Assembly: GCA_013396635.1 (NCBI GenBank)
Contig: WBMW01005646.1
Location: 216,910 to 280,909, forward strand
DNA from: Penelope pileata
Taxonomy: Eukaryota > Chordata > Aves > Galliformes > Cracidae
DNA length: 64,000 bases
Reading direction: 5' to 3'
Under the pieces are notes generated by a model. The model had not been told where the DNA came from. It was given only the letters and a program-made list of their open reading frames with translations, and did no database searches. Positions 37,701 through 52,700 of the stretch are shown here, in pieces (position 1 is the stretch's first letter; each line of letters starts with the position of its first letter). Position numbers and translations under genes: made by a program.

Positions 37701-40700
37701 ACTAAAAGCCGAAATAGATCATCATCTAGTTCCCCACTAACAGCAATGATACTATTTATATACAAGTAAAAGTGAGTTCAATATTGGTAACAGAAGCTGC
37801 ACTCTTAGTCTTCTGTGACACTGTCCATTCTGAGACCTCCTCCCATGCTACGGTAAGGCAGTTGTATTTTGTTATTCACCTTCCAGAAAACTGTAATGAA
37901 GAAACCCACAGTAAACAGAAATTACTTTCTGAGCTAAATAATGACTTCCAACAGAAGTAAATAAACAGAAGCCCCCCCCTTTTTTAATTGTTTTTATTTA
38001 TTTATTTATTTATTGAGAAAATTAGACACTTAGAAGAGATTGACATGCAGTGAAATGTTTGCTGTGAAGCCTGACACCTTTAATAGCTTGCTTTCTGCAA
38101 AGAACAGCAGGTTTTGGAACGTGTGCTAGTTTGTCCCTGCTCAGACATTGTTGCTGAGGTTCGTTCTCCATTGTCGTACTTGATGAGGAAATTGGGTTTT
38201 TGCTTCAGAGGATGAAAGCCAGGTAATGGCGAAATCATGTAACGCGTGCAATTCCATTACAGCAACCCAAATCACTTGAATAGGTTGATTTACGAAGACA
38301 GCACACTACTATGTCAATATGACATTTTCCCTTTAGAATACAGTATTTTGAGGGACTGATTTTTTGTTTTCCAGAAAGTTTAGATTTTCACCTTAAACAT
38401 CTCTTCTTCTCCTTAGCTTATTCTTAGACTTATATGGTGCCATGGTTTTTTCTGTTTATACTAAAAAGAAATCCATCTATCTCACTTTTCATCTCCAGAT
38501 GTTCATTTAGAGCATAATCAATTTATTTCCCTCCATTAAAAAACTCCTGACTTAATGGGACTTAAATTATGTCATAATTATAATAATCAGTCCTCTTATG
38601 AGCTTCTAGCTCGAGTATCTTTTGACCATCAGTCCAAATGGCGTTTCTTACAGCAGAAGTAATTGCCATGACAGTGAGTGAGATAATCGCTCTGATGACC
38701 GCTTCGTTTCATGCCAAAGTCCTCGGTTAAGCTCTGTCCTGCTTTTCGTGCTAAGTGCTCTCAGACTATCAGGTGTGTATAACTCTGGAGGGAAGATTTG
38801 TGTTCGTATCTTAATCAGTTGAAGGAGAGACGGGGAAGAGAGAATGTTCTGTTTTTTTCCTTGAGAAAAACATGTTTTCTGAGTAATTCTAGAACTGTGT
38901 GGCAATGCACATGTTGTACCGGACTGGTAGATGTTGTCTGAAGGTGTCATTGTTGAATCTTTAGTACAAGTAGGTTTTGTTTGTTTGTTTTGCTAAGAGC
39001 TTTGTGTGTTTATCTTTTTAAAGTATCTTTGTGTGGATTAATCCGATGTAATGAAAATATTTTGGGAGAATGGAATAGAACGTTTATTCTTCAGTTTTGA
39101 ATGGGACTAGAATTCTTCTGTTGTTTAATATGCCTGCCTACCATTAAAAAAAAATGATTTTTTCTACTTAAAACTATACAAATACAAAAATATCCAACCA
39201 GAAGCTAACATCTAAAACATACCAGAAGTTGATTAAAGTAGATCTACACAGCAAGAAGCTACAGGCTTGCAAGCTTGCCTTCATGCATCATGCTTTTCAT
39301 AGCCAGCAGTCACATCACCTTCTGATCTGATTCTGTCAGCACTCCCAGGCAGGGTCAGATCAGGTCAATACTTAAATGAGAAAACATCTTGGTGCTGTAG
39401 GAAATGCTTTTCTTGAATTGGTGGTTTGCTGTTTTTCTCAGAACTAATGTGACAACATGTCATAGAAGAATAGGAAATATAACCAAAGGATTAACAAAAT
39501 TCGATCATTAAAAATTTAAAAGAATTGCATGCAGAAATGTTGAGGTCTGCCCCCATTCTTTTCAATTTTCCAAACTGCAATCAAAGCAATTATGTTTCTG
39601 CTTACCTGCTTTTTGGATGTTTAATTTGTTGGTTATCCTCTTAATGTAGATAGGAAAGCAGATTATGTACCTGGCTGATTTCATAACGGCATTATGAAGT
39701 TATCTTGTTATTGTGTTTACAATGTAATTATGATAGCATACACGGTGATAGACAGTAGCTTAATATATTTGAATGAAATAATTATTTTGAAGGGTTTGTC
39801 TGAACTCAAATGTTTGGGTTTTAATCAAAAATTAAAGCTTCAGTTAAGACAATGAAAAGAACTGCAGCTTTAGAAGTTGAGTTCCTTTTTTTTCCTGAGT
39901 GCCTTAGATTAAAAAACAAAGCATGCTGTTCTGACATATTAAAACCATTTTTTTTTGAAAGTGTATGTAGGTTGAAACAAAAAAGTAATTATTACAAAAT
40001 GTCCCCAAAACTATTTAAAATATATATTTTTAAATCTAGTTCTGCAGTTGAAGCCTAAATTGACATAAATCTAAAAGGATGGAAATTTAGTTTTGCATTT
40101 TGTAGTATCTAAATGGTTTGTTGTTTTTTTTTAAATTCGGAACACAGCTTACCCAATTCTTGCAATTATTACTGTATCACTTACATAGACGGTTGTTTTT
40201 GACTTAGGACAGCACTTTTATAGGTATCACATAAATTAAAAGAGAGATAATATATTCCTCAGAAAAATGGCAAGGCTGTCTAGTCTGCATTGATAAGGAT
40301 TGATCATATGCTCAGTTAAAATGTAGATATCTTTTCTTAAGATGCATTTACATCAAGATGCTCTTACAGTAATATCAGTGAATTTTTTTCATCCATATGA
40401 TATTTACTTGGTTTGGAGTAATATGTTGCTTTTGCTACTTCCGTGAGGTAAACACAATTCCTTAGCATTTGAAATAACTTCAAGGAACTTTATCATTTTA
40501 TTTTTCTTTCAAGTTATGTGGCAGAGTGTAAAAGTTCCCCTGACCATCTTAACGATTTAGCTGAATGCTCACAGTAGATAATATCAAATTCTCTTCAAAA
40601 TAAATTCACTCAAGATTTTCTACGTGGTGGGGTTCTGGAGTGAGTGCCTTCTGCTTTAGACTGAATTTCCCCTAGTGTATTAGGGAAACATCTTACAGAA

Positions 40701-43700
40701 TGTTCTAGGTCTGTAGAACTTGCTGCCATTAGGGCTCAGGTTACTCTGATGGCTAAGAAGACTTTTCCTTCTACACCAGTGTTACTATGTGTATAGATGT
40801 TGTAGCTACTACAAGTATTTTGAAGGATAATGTCTGTTTATATTGAAGTACTTGGTTTGCACCGAGAAGCTTAGAATCAGAAGTAAATTGCCTTACCAGT
40901 TAGTAGGAAAAGATGAGACTGAATTTTTAAACCAGGCTTATGGAATCTGTCAATCAGATATAGCATAATATGGAAACGAGAAATAATGGCAATTTGTACT
41001 ACCTGATAATAAATCCTTGGAGCTTTTTTAGTATTGACCACCTTTACTTCCATTTCAAGTTTTTGTCTTTCTGCTTCATTATATTATTTGGTCTTGAAAA
41101 TAAAAAATGGGATTTCAGCAGTACTAAGAAAGAGGACAAATTGTGTTGTTCATTAGTAGCTGATACCTACGTTGAGCAAATCAGTCTTAGAGACGTCTTC
41201 TTCCACCTGTTGACATGAAGAAAATACATCTTTTGAGGACCACATTGTGACACATCTATTATTTTGGTGGTAGGTGACATATTCCATTTCTATGCTGCAT
41301 TTAAAGGAAGATATCTTTCACTGTTTTTGTTAGAAAAGTGTGGGTTTTTTCATCTGTATTTTAACTAGCTGCTAGAGAATATCTGTATTATTAAATCCCC
41401 TGAGAAATGTTACTTCTCTTCTGCAGAGTGACTTTCCTTGGCCTGGTTGAAAAAGACCTCCCATTGACTGGAAGTCCTCATTAATGTTGAGAGTCTTCCT
41501 GATAGACTCCTTTTCATTCAAATATGATCTATAAGATGGTGACAGCTATCCTCCTATCAAAGCCCAGGGTATTCAGTTATTGCTTCAGAAGACCCAGGGG
41601 ACAATCCTTCCAGTCATTTTTTCTGAATTTCACGTCACTGCTTCATCTTTCAAGCTTTTTTTATGGGAGTTTTTCTGTATAGTGCCTATTACTCTGGTCC
41701 GCAGGCAGGATGGATCAAGATCTGTGCTTGTACACCCAGATCAGTCTGATTTTTTTTTTTCCTTAAAAACACTTATTACTTCCTCTCATTTTAGTCAAGA
41801 AGTTCCTTATTTTGGAGCCCATAGTCTAAGGGGGAAAAAAAAAAGAGTACTCAATCAGTATTTCAATAGGTGGGAAAAGGTGTATTTTCTCTAAAGCAAT
41901 ACTGAGAAATTACTTAAAATTATCAAAACAAAGGGAAAAAATGGGTTAATTGATAAGTGATATTACTTACAGTGGATTAGTCTATTTGCTAAGATATTAT
42001 ACACCTCTGTTAGGGAGGTATGTGCAAAGGTGATGTTTACATCATTGAATTTGCATAACAGTAATGTCAAGATAACATGAATTTTAAAATGCTTATGCAA
42101 ATGTCTAAATATATCTTGGTGAAGATAACTTCACTGGGAGTGATGGCATTCACTTCAGGACAAAAATATGCTGCATTAAATTTCTTCTATGAACCGTGTT
42201 TAAATTTTATTTCGAGTCAGCAGACTTGCTTGAAATTTCCTATTGCCCTCACGGAACAGAAGAAACATGTCCGAAGAGTAAGTGCCCTAACATTGGACAG
42301 AATAATGTCATTTCAAACGAAGGGATTGACTTGCAGGTACCACAAGTGGTACTTCCATGGGTAGTTTAGCCAGATCTGTGACAGATAGCATGCAGGGAAA
42401 ATTTTCCATTAATATTATGTCGACTGTAGGATATATTATAATTTGAACTTTCATAGAATCATAGAATGGTTCAGGTTGGGAGGGACCTTAGAGATCATCT
42501 TGTTCTAGTTCTTGTGAAGTCATTGTGTTCTCATGTCCAGCTCATACTTTACAGTTCTGATGGAATATTGTATTTTTTTCTTTACTGGAATTGGAGAATG
42601 AAGCTTATGGATATGGCACAGAGTTTTATAGTGATGCTCTAAAGGACTAGGTGGAAAAAAATTTACGGCTTTACTTTGTTCTATTTATATGGTGCATTTT
42701 TTGTGACTAAATCTAGTTGGATATAATGTTATAAAAATAGCAACTCTTCAATTTTCTGAATTATAGGATAATGTTTGAATAAAAAAAATTCTGAAATATC
42801 ACTGCGATGTAGATGTGTGCAAACATTACACGTACACACACATACCATAATATAATTTTCTAAAATTACGGGGGGGAAAGCATGATTAAGGGTAGAAGTC
42901 ACTTAAAAAGCTGTGTGCGTTTTTGTCATTTGGAGGTGAGTGGTGAGATGTCTCCGTTTTATCAAGGCAACATGCACACAGAATGAGTGGATTAATTCTC
43001 TGTTTTGGTTAGCTGACAACTGTATAAACCTGCTCCTGACTTTTAGAACTGTGTTAATCCTCGTTCCCTGCTTATAATCCCTCTGCACAAGAGCAAGCAA
43101 GGTGAATTATACTTTATCTTAGATCAAGACAAGGCATCTGACAGCATCTAGAGATTGCCTGAAGATTTATTGTGGTGGATGTGACATTTTAAGCTAAATT
43201 TGCCTTCAAGGGTACTTAGAGAAATAATAGAAAAATTTTAAGAACCGGTAAATATTTGGCTTGGTGGTTTTTTGTTGTTGTTGTTGGGTTTTTTTGTTTT
43301 GTTTTTTTAATCAAGGTTGCATTTTTGGATATTTGCATTTTTAGTTACATGTTTCTTTTTTACTTTACAATTTATTAATTGCTGCTTTTTCTACTATAGA
43401 AATTACTATCATAAAAGTGAATAACCTATGAAACGTTATTCAGCAGTAAGCTCATTTATAAATAGCTGTGACTTTATCTTCTGCAAGTTACAACATATGC
43501 TTATAATAATGAGAGTACTTAGTTGTCTTATTGGGAGTACACAACTGGATCATTATGCTTGAGATAATTTTAGAGCAGAATACTTGCATTTTTTTGGACG
43601 TATTGCTCATGAGTGCTATTTTCTATCTTCTTCCTTTGTAGTGATTTTTTAGTAATGATATTAGTGAGTCCAAATATGCAACAATTTTCATTGTCTACCA

Positions 43701-46700
43701 GATACGCATTGACCTTGGAATTCTTTCAGCATTGCATTTACCCTTACTTTCCTGTTCTTTTATGCTTCTGGTACATGTGGTTTTTTTATTTGTTTTAGCA
43801 ATCAGTATTTAATGTAAATACTCCTGTTTTATGGCTGTGCTGTTGCTTAAGCAATTAACACGACAGAAAGCAAAATGAGAATTTCAGGTATGTTCTTTAG
43901 AGCATTCTGGCCTCTATCATGTTTATATGGTTTTTCTAAATGATGTTTCAGGTGTTTTCTCAACTTTAAGTGGTGCCCTGTCTCATTTCACCTTTCTGGT
44001 TATGAAGGTAAATGCAGGGATGGTAAATTCCAGACAAGTTGGCTTTCCTTTTCTGTAGGAAAACACCTGTGACTAACACCTGCAGAAGGCCTGATGTTCT
44101 CAAGAACTTGGAAAGATACCCAGCCTATCTACAGTCTCCAGAGTTGGCAAGATGAAGGTTGTCTGATTCCCTTCTGCTCTAACCTTTTTTTTTTTCTTTT
44201 TTTTTTTGGTTTGTAATAAAATAGAGACCGTTGAAGCATACAGGATATTGTGCTTGTCTCAGCTTATCTCACTAGCAGCTCTACCACTGCCTTCTTCCCA
44301 CCATTCTTTATTTTGAGTCAATTGCTGATTTTATCAGGATGACCTTTCTGTATAAAAGAAAAACCATTTCAAAAATTGTCCCTAATTATCCTGTCACTCC
44401 GTTCTTGGATATTCAAATGATATGTTCTCACGTATTCAGATATATTATTCATAGTATGTCCCATAGGAGAGGAGAAAGAATTGCTGTTTAATCTACATGG
44501 CTTGTTCTGAAATATGAAAGAAAATTGTATAATCTGTGATTGAGGTACTTTGAGAAAGTGTTATTTGAAGCGTTTTGCCGTGATAGTGAAAGGCTTAGAA
44601 ACAATAATATCTTGTACCTCAGACGAGCCTATTTTGTTGGTGAAGTTAGGCTCATCAAAAATAAGCTTCTTCTGGAAAGAAGTTTTTGCTTTTTCCCTGG
44701 CTAAAAGAATTTGGAGTAAATGCTCCTTTGACCATAAGTCTTTTATTCTATATATTTCTAGTTCTGCAAACAGTGCACTGATATTTAGTGTTTTGAAAAA
44801 TGAGAGTATAATTGTGATAAGGATTTTTGATTTTCAGTTTTCCTTTCCCACTCTATTTCATCACGAACTTTATTTGGAATTAAATTTGATATGGTTTTCT
44901 AGCCGTGGTTTTCTCAGTGTTCATGTAATTAAGTTGCTACAGTCACTTAATTTCTTAAGCTAATTAAATAGCTTAGATTGTAAACCTGTTAGAATGGGAA
45001 ATCAATATTTTCACTTCAGTTTTAATGTGCCTCAGTTTTTACCTGTGATCATCTGATAGGCTTGTATACTTTATCAGATGTATTCAGGAGAAATGTGACT
45101 GACAGGTACTAACCAAATCATGTAATAGTGCTTGCTGGTTTGGTATGGCATCTCTTTCAGGTCATCAAATTTTGACACAAAAGAGGTAAATAACTGGACT
45201 GGTTTGCTCTGAAGGTCTTGACAGTTGACTGCAGTGCCTCTTCTTTCTGTATTTGTTCCCCTTTTTTGTTGTTAGTGCTGGGAAGGTTATGTTTGCCAGT
45301 TCATATCTAACGATGTTTTAAAGAATGTCAATGTCATTGCATTGTCTCATGAGGAAAGAAGATATTTATTTATTTTTTTCTTTGAAGTGTGATTACATTC
45401 CTTGGTTACCTTGAGACTTGAACAACCTCATGTAGTGGAAGGTGTCCCTGCTTATGGCAGGGGTTTGGAGCTAGAATGTCCCTTCCAACTCAAACTTTTC
45501 TATGTTTCTCTGATTTTTTTACGTCACATTATTGTACCACCTGTTGTTATAGTCAGAAATAAGATGCTGCTTCTTTCATGTGAATAGCTAGTAAAAGATA
45601 ACAGGACATTGTCTTAGCAAATTTTTCTCCAAATCATTTTGGAATATATGATACTTTTGATTTTCCTGTGAGAAGAGTTTTTTGCTAGAAAAGGGCAAGT
45701 AAATTTGCTGCTGCCTTTTTCAAGGAACATGTTAGAAAATACATTTTTCTCAAATAGAAAAAACCTCATGTTGAAAGTGTCAAGATTGTGTAGAATCTGG
45801 GAGGAGAACACCAAAAAACCCTACTACTACCAACAGAACGTAAGTTCTCCTATCGGCACTGGCAACATCATTTACATTTGCAATGAAAGGGATGTCTTTA
45901 TTTTTAATCACTTTTCTAGAGGTGTTAACTCTCTTAGTAGAGTTCTTAAGCCAGTCACATCCTCAACAGTGGAGAAAGTGTCTACACAGGATAAAAATGG
46001 GCATCTGCGTGAAGTGGCATACAGTTGCAAGAATCTTTTTTTCCTCACTTTTTGCATCTGTTGCATTGGAAACTTTGCATCAGTGTTCCTGCACTCACTG
46101 TCTAACTCTTCTCTTTGAAAATCATCTTATTTCTTTGTTTTCTTCTGCTGAGTTTTGGAACAGATAAAAGGCTGAGTGTTTTTTTCAGATCTTATAGGTT
46201 GCTTATAAACAAGCCTTTAGAAAAAGGAAATGTAATGTTGGTCACAGTACGCTGCCAAAGTGCGTTGATGTCTACTTGAGCCTGTAAATGGCAACCCAGC
46301 ATTGGTGGGATAAGCATTTTCTGTGAAATGGATGCTTTTCTGTACTTTTTTTTGTAACTGGAAATAATCAATATGCAGTTTTCATCTTTTTTTTGTACTT
46401 CTGTCCTCAGTAAAGACTCTTACCTTGAAGCTGTATGCTTGTACAACTTAAAGAATCTTCTTAAAGCTATCTATGATATTATTGGTGCTCTGGCAACAAG
46501 TATATGGAAGGCCTAGCGATGGTGCTCCACGATGGGTGCTGGTTGGTTTTGTCTATGGGAAATAAGCCTTCCCAGATTTGATCTATTTAAACTTTGATGA
46601 GAAATGTTTTCTGCTTACATCTCATCCTGCTGTAACAACTTCAGCAGTGCGACGTAAATGATTTGTAGTTTCTCCTTTCATTCTTTCTGGGGAAATATGG

Positions 46701-49700
46701 ATAAGTGACAGCAAATAAGAGAATATCCACAACTATACATAAAATATCTTTAAACAAATGACTAAAATATTTTTCTCTATTTACTCATAGAAACAATTTC
46801 ACACTTGAAATTAACTTTTCTTTAATAGGTATCTGAGATGCTGTTATTTTACTGCAGCGTTCTTTTGTGCATTTACTGGTGCCCTAGTTTTATGAAGCTC
46901 AGGCATAGTCACGTGAACATACTCTTGGATTTTTATTCAATATTGTTGCTAAGGAAACATCATCTTTAATATTGTATCCTTGTCTGCAGCTTGTCTGTAT
47001 TAATCAATGCTTGTTAATGCTCAGCACAAAACAAGAGAAGAGGGAAAAATCTTCATTTGTTTTATAATAAAGTAGTTTATTGTAGACCGTTCTCCTTCAA
47101 GATCCTGTGGCACTACAAACCTCATGCAGACTGGAGGGTCACATCCGTGTCTCTGCTGTCGTCCCAGACAGACATACTGTTGACAATTTTCATACATTTC
47201 TTCAGGAGGCTGACATTAATGATTAACACCATTAATCTAACATAAGTATTATTTGTATGGATCTGGTCCATAAATGGGGGGGAATGCTTAGTCTGCATTT
47301 CAGAAGGGAAAAAGGACCTTTTTTGTTCAAACTGTAAAAGTGGATCTTGAATACATTTGTTGATTGAGAAACCTGTCCCTCTTTAGTACGTTAAAATTGT
47401 AATTCTGTATTTCGGTGCGCTCTGAATATCTATCTAGAAAAAGACATGTCAGTCAGAGATATCAGTGGAACTCTGTTCTTGACAGATCTGGCTATGTGGT
47501 TTCGTAACAACAGTGACAGGCAGATTTTTGACTAAGCAAGCAGTTTCTTAGCCTGATTCCTGCTTTATTTCATGGTCACATCTGCCTTTTGGACATTTTC
47601 CTTAAGATCTGCAGCATCAGACACTGTGTTAGCATTAACATCTGGAAAAGTCCCGATCAGAAAGGCTGGAGGTAAGCAGGAAGGACTGAAGAACTTGTTT
47701 GGTTAGGAATATTTGTTTCCTTTTTTGGACAGGCAGTGATATCTCATTCATCAGCTTAGTCATCCCTCTATGAAAAGGAAAGAAATCAGGCACAATTTTA
47801 CAGTTTATCTGTGTAGGCAGGATGCAAGTGCAGTTTCCGTAGTCTGACCTGGAGAGGTCATCCCAGCTTTCGTTATCAAGATGGAAAAGGAATATAACTT
47901 CTTTCCTTCTGAGTGCAGTGCTTCTCAATTGCACTAAGCATTCTCCTACCCCTCCATAGGAGAGAGGAGAAAAAAACAAAAACTAACAACAAAAAATCCC
48001 CAAGAAAATACCTTGTGAGAAGGCAATTTACTGATGTTCATAGAGCCTACACTGATGGCTTTGCCAACTGTCTTAAGAGGTGAGCCCCAGTTGTTTTTCT
48101 GCATTTCCTCAGGGATTGACTGATGGATGGCAAACAATCACTCTGGCATCGGGAGTGGTGTAGTTGGGCACCTCTGTAGAGGTGTCTTGGAGATCTCCAC
48201 TGGGGATATCCAGAGAGAACTTGTGCTCATTGTTTGTTCCTGTTAACTGCATCATGTCTGTGAGTGAAGTAATCACTGGATAGCAGAGGTTTATGTTGAT
48301 CTATTGCCAGGTACCCATTCTAGTTAAGTTTTTTCTTTCTGGAGTAGTAAGCTGTAAACAATGCATTGCTCAAGACTATTTTAATAATGACAATTCCTGA
48401 ATATGTTAATCGTATCAATGCTTTTCATTGGGAAGTTATGCCAAGATACTGTATATTTGAAATTTATTGCTATGTCTGTAAGGATCATTTAATCACTCAT
48501 AGTCCAATGAAAGAACTGGTAAATAAATGGTTCCTAATGCCCAGTCTGAGCCTGCCCGGTGCAGCTTTGTGCTGTTCTTGTATTCGAAGTGGGACTGCAC
48601 CAATGCTAAATACAGCAGGAGAATCATCTCTTTAGACCACCTGGCTATGCTGAGTTTAATGCACCTCAAAATGCGGTTTACCCCCTTGGCTGTCAGGGCG
48701 CTTTGCTAGCTTGTGCTTGGCTTGTGCTTCAGTTCAAGAAATAGTAAACTAATTTTGGGGTGCTGGGAAGTGTTTTGCAAGGTGTGGGGTGGGGCTGTTC
48801 ATGTGTGTGTGTGTGCCCAGAGTGACTCCTGAGTGTTTTTCAAACAGAGGGTCTATCAAAATTGCATTTGTGGAATGATGACCCTAGTCTGATTGTCCCT
48901 TCTGGTATTTCTGTGTTCCAATGATTCACTGGCACGATGTGCTAATAGTGCAGCTAAGTATAGGGTTGAAAAGTCCTGACGTCAGGTTTCATGAATCAGT
49001 CATAAGACTACTGTATTTTTACTTTTTCTTAGTTTGGTTCTTTTTTTTTTTCTTGCTTAGTCTTTTCATTTCTTTCCCTTCTTGAATTTTTTTATTGTCC
49101 ATCTGGTCTTATCTCTCCCTCTCCATGGTGTCTATGTGAAAATTAGATAATTTCAAATGCAACATTTTCACGCCCTCCAGATGCTCTTTGTATTTCCCCA
49201 CGCATACACCATCTGCCTGAGTGTGCTCTGGGAGTTGTTCAGGTGTTGGTCAGGATTAGGTGGCAGAACTGAAGTGAAATGTGATAAGTTTTGCTTGCTG
49301 GTTCCTTTCTGCATTGCTTTTTAATTATGAAGTTGCTCTGTCAAATACTGAAGGAAGCATAGAACCAGAGGAATAGCTGTGGACTGGAAGAGAAGCAAGT
49401 GAGGAAATGTTGGTTCCTTGATCCTAGTGCTGAGGATAATGCAGAATAGCAAGGAAGAGGAATTTCCAAACAAATTTTGCGGAGTCCACGGTCTTTTCAT
49501 CTTTTGTGGAAACTTGCAAGATGAAAGGGTTCTCCTCTCTTAATGTTATACTTATGGAACTTCTCAAGCAACGGCAACTATCTGAAATGCTATGTTAAAA
49601 TAGAAAAAATACGAAAGGATAATATGTGGGGCAGCATGACCTCATGAAATATTAAGCAGCTTCTAATGCTGTTGTCTCTTGTTCTTTTTATATAAGAGAA

Positions 49701-52700
49701 ATGTACACATCTTTGGAATTCAGCCTTCTGGTCATTTCCTCGTAAGCTTTATCCTGGCTATTTGTAGTGTAGGCTCCCCTTGCCTCCACCCTTTGAACTT
49801 CATTTATCAAAATTGAAGCTCAGACGTATGATCTTGCCATTGCAAAGCGCTCAACCTTTCTCCTTTCCAAGTAATGTCAAGAAGATAAATACATATGTTG
49901 TTAGTGGTTCTCTCCACCAGTCTCTAAAGATCGTTCATCTGATTTGTCAGTAAGGGGAGGAAAATTTTTTAGGCAAATTAAATAACTGGCTTTTGAAAGT
50001 TTATTTCCCTGACTCACGTGTGATATTTTTCAGATCAATTTAGCCTGCATTATCTAGTCTGTGTAGTATCTCATCAAGTAACATAGTTGGTTTTCTACTG
50101 CAGTATGTTCATACCTTTTTCTTTTACGAAATATGAATCAACACACGTTGAGTGTTCCCCTGCAGCTTGCTTGCATAAACAAAGCAAAAAGCAATCTCCC
50201 TGACTATCTTGCTTTCTAGCACCCTGATTTGAAAACACAGTCATGAAGATGCTCTGTAGACTTTGGAAGATTCTGAACTACAAGAAAATTCTCTGCAATG
50301 TCAGCAATGGAAATAGTTAATTTTGAATAATTGTTAACCTTACACAACTGTTCTGTTTCAGTTTAGTCACTTGAAATCTAGCCTGGTCCTAACATCTAGT
50401 TTAAGCTTTTGCTTTGGTGTACAATCACTTGAGAGGTATCTGAAGAAGGCTGTTCATGTATTCTCATGTAAAAAACAGAAGAGTGTGCAGTTCTCGGTCT
50501 GTGTATCTCTCCATTGATGACAGATGTGTTGATAGACTGTAGCACTGACTCTTTTTTTTGTCTTTCCTTTATATTTTTAAATATTAAAAAAAGGTAGAGA
50601 AAGGGAATATAGGTATTTTTTAGTATATGAAAATTTGACTTGATAAGCTGAAAATTTTAGAACAGAAGGCTAACATTCTTCAATTAGTTTAATTGGAGAA
50701 ATGCTTGGAGGTTCAAACTGAAAAAAGGTGGGGACATGGACTTAAAGGAAATTTTACAGCAATTATGACATCTGAAATGATGATTTAGTATCAACTCTAA
50801 TGGAAAAATATTGTAAAATCATTTTTAAGGAAAAATATTAATGCCACCAACTAGGCAAATGTGGAAGCTTTATTCAAAAATATTTTAAATATTTTAAAAT
50901 ATTGTAAATAAAATATATAATTTATAAATATATAAAAATATTTTAAATATTTTAATTTTAAATTTTCATTGGCAGCCTTGCTTTGCATCCTGAACGTGTG
51001 TTGGTGGCAACAGGTCAAGTTGGAAAAGAGCCGTATATCTGCGTGTGGGACTCGTACACTGTGCAAACTGTATCTGTTCTGAAAGATGTTCACACACATG
51101 GTATAGCTTGCTTGGCTTTTGATTTGGATGGTCAGGTATGTAATTTTTTTTTCCAAATACTCAACGAAACTGTGTCTGTGAGAGCTCTTGTATTGTTGGA
51201 GAGATCAGTGGTTGTCCTTATTAAGATGACACCAGATGGTGCTGTGTTGAACATAAATAGAAGAAAGCCTAGTTGTAACTTGTTTCTGTTAAAACATACT
51301 GAAATTATTGTAGGGAGGCTTCGAGTTTGTCAGAGTGATCTACAGATTTTATCATTTTCATTTCTTGCTATTTACAGCTTTCTAGAGTCAACATGTTTCT
51401 GCTTTTCTAGCTGACAGTGACATCTTTTCTCTGTGTTGTTCTTGACAATGTAAACTTGTGTCACTTCCTCACTTGAACAGTATTAGTAATTTGAGATCAG
51501 AATTTACCAGACTGTTTTGTTGATGTCTCCTGTCACTTCTTTAGAATGCAGTTATGCATTCCCTGTGTACATTAGAGAGATTTGAATGTAGATCTGTGAT
51601 TTGTTGTAGGAGCACTCAGAAATGATTTTTATGTTTAAAGACTTAAATGGTCAGAATTTAGACTGTCAGCTTTTCTCAGCGTTTCTGTATGATCACCTTT
51701 TTCTTGGCATATGTTAAAATTTCATAGTCTCAAAGGAAAGCTGAATATAGGTGTTTTGAGATCTGAATCTCCACAATTATCTCCCTGCAGAAACATCTCT
51801 GTACGCAAAATAAGTTTGTTTACATCTATCCTATTCTTTTAAATCTAAATTTGTCAGAGTGCGGTACTCTATGATGAGATTCTTCTAGATACTCCCTGCA
51901 GGGAACGTTCAGTGTTTGATAGCAAGTTAAATTATTTGATGTATTTGACATTACATGGTATTTTGATTTAGTGGAATGATACAGCAACGTGCTGAAATCA
52001 CGACATAAGCATAATGTAGCGTTGCAATGTACAGATGAATTGCATTAAAAACATGATTCCTGCTACCAGTCTTAGGTGCTCACTGTCACAGTGCTGGGCA
52101 TCCCCAGTTGCCAGGAAGGAATAGATGGACTGAAGCTGGCTCAAGCCCCTTGCTCTCTTAAAAGTTTGTGTACTTTTGTTGGACAATGTATGCAACCCCT
52201 TCTACCCCTCACTTTGTCTGGGAAACTCGGAAAAACATTGTTCTTTGTTAACTGTCTCACACTGGTACAGCTGTGTCAGCTAAAACCAGTTACTCTTCAG
52301 TCTCCCTTATATTACGATCAGCTTTTGGTACAGTACATTCTTCCATGAGTTCATTAGTATTTTGACCTTCTCCTCTGAGCTCTCTGTTGTGGAGATATGC
52401 TGGCTGGTAATAAGATTTTCTAGGAGAACCAAAAGCATCATATAGACTTTCTTTTTAAAAAATAAATGTATCAGCTACTGTAAGACATCATCAGTTTTTG
52501 GGTTTTTTTCTGATTGATGCGTATCAATTACAAAGTTTAGTCTGCTTTTATACTTTTCCTTGTGCAGTAGGGCTGAAATCGACCTTTTTAGAAGAGTAGC
52601 TGGAATTGAAGCTGATGTTCCTTCCAAAAACATTTTCAAAGATGGAATAGAAAGGATGGACTTTGGAGTATCTGAAAAATTGAAATCTGCATTAATAGTT

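Larger units (their letters stand above)
31066..50975 (+). other. EML5: EML5 intron 1
   Basis: A 19.9-kb intron. It contains the long T tract at 31.65 kb and CR1 fragments near 35.7, 36.6-37.3, 42.5, 45.4 and 48.5 kb. It also has a (TTTA)n run at about 37995-38014 and many T-rich stretches. No internal exon similar to EML5 or any other family was found. Stretches such as 38.1-42.4 and 49-50.9 kb hold nothing I can name. Confidence 0.8.

Noticed and set aside
45705..46167. Two overlapping frames of 94 and 137 codons in EML5 intron 1
   Set aside because: No family recognised, no consistent splice sites, and composition typical of T-rich intron.
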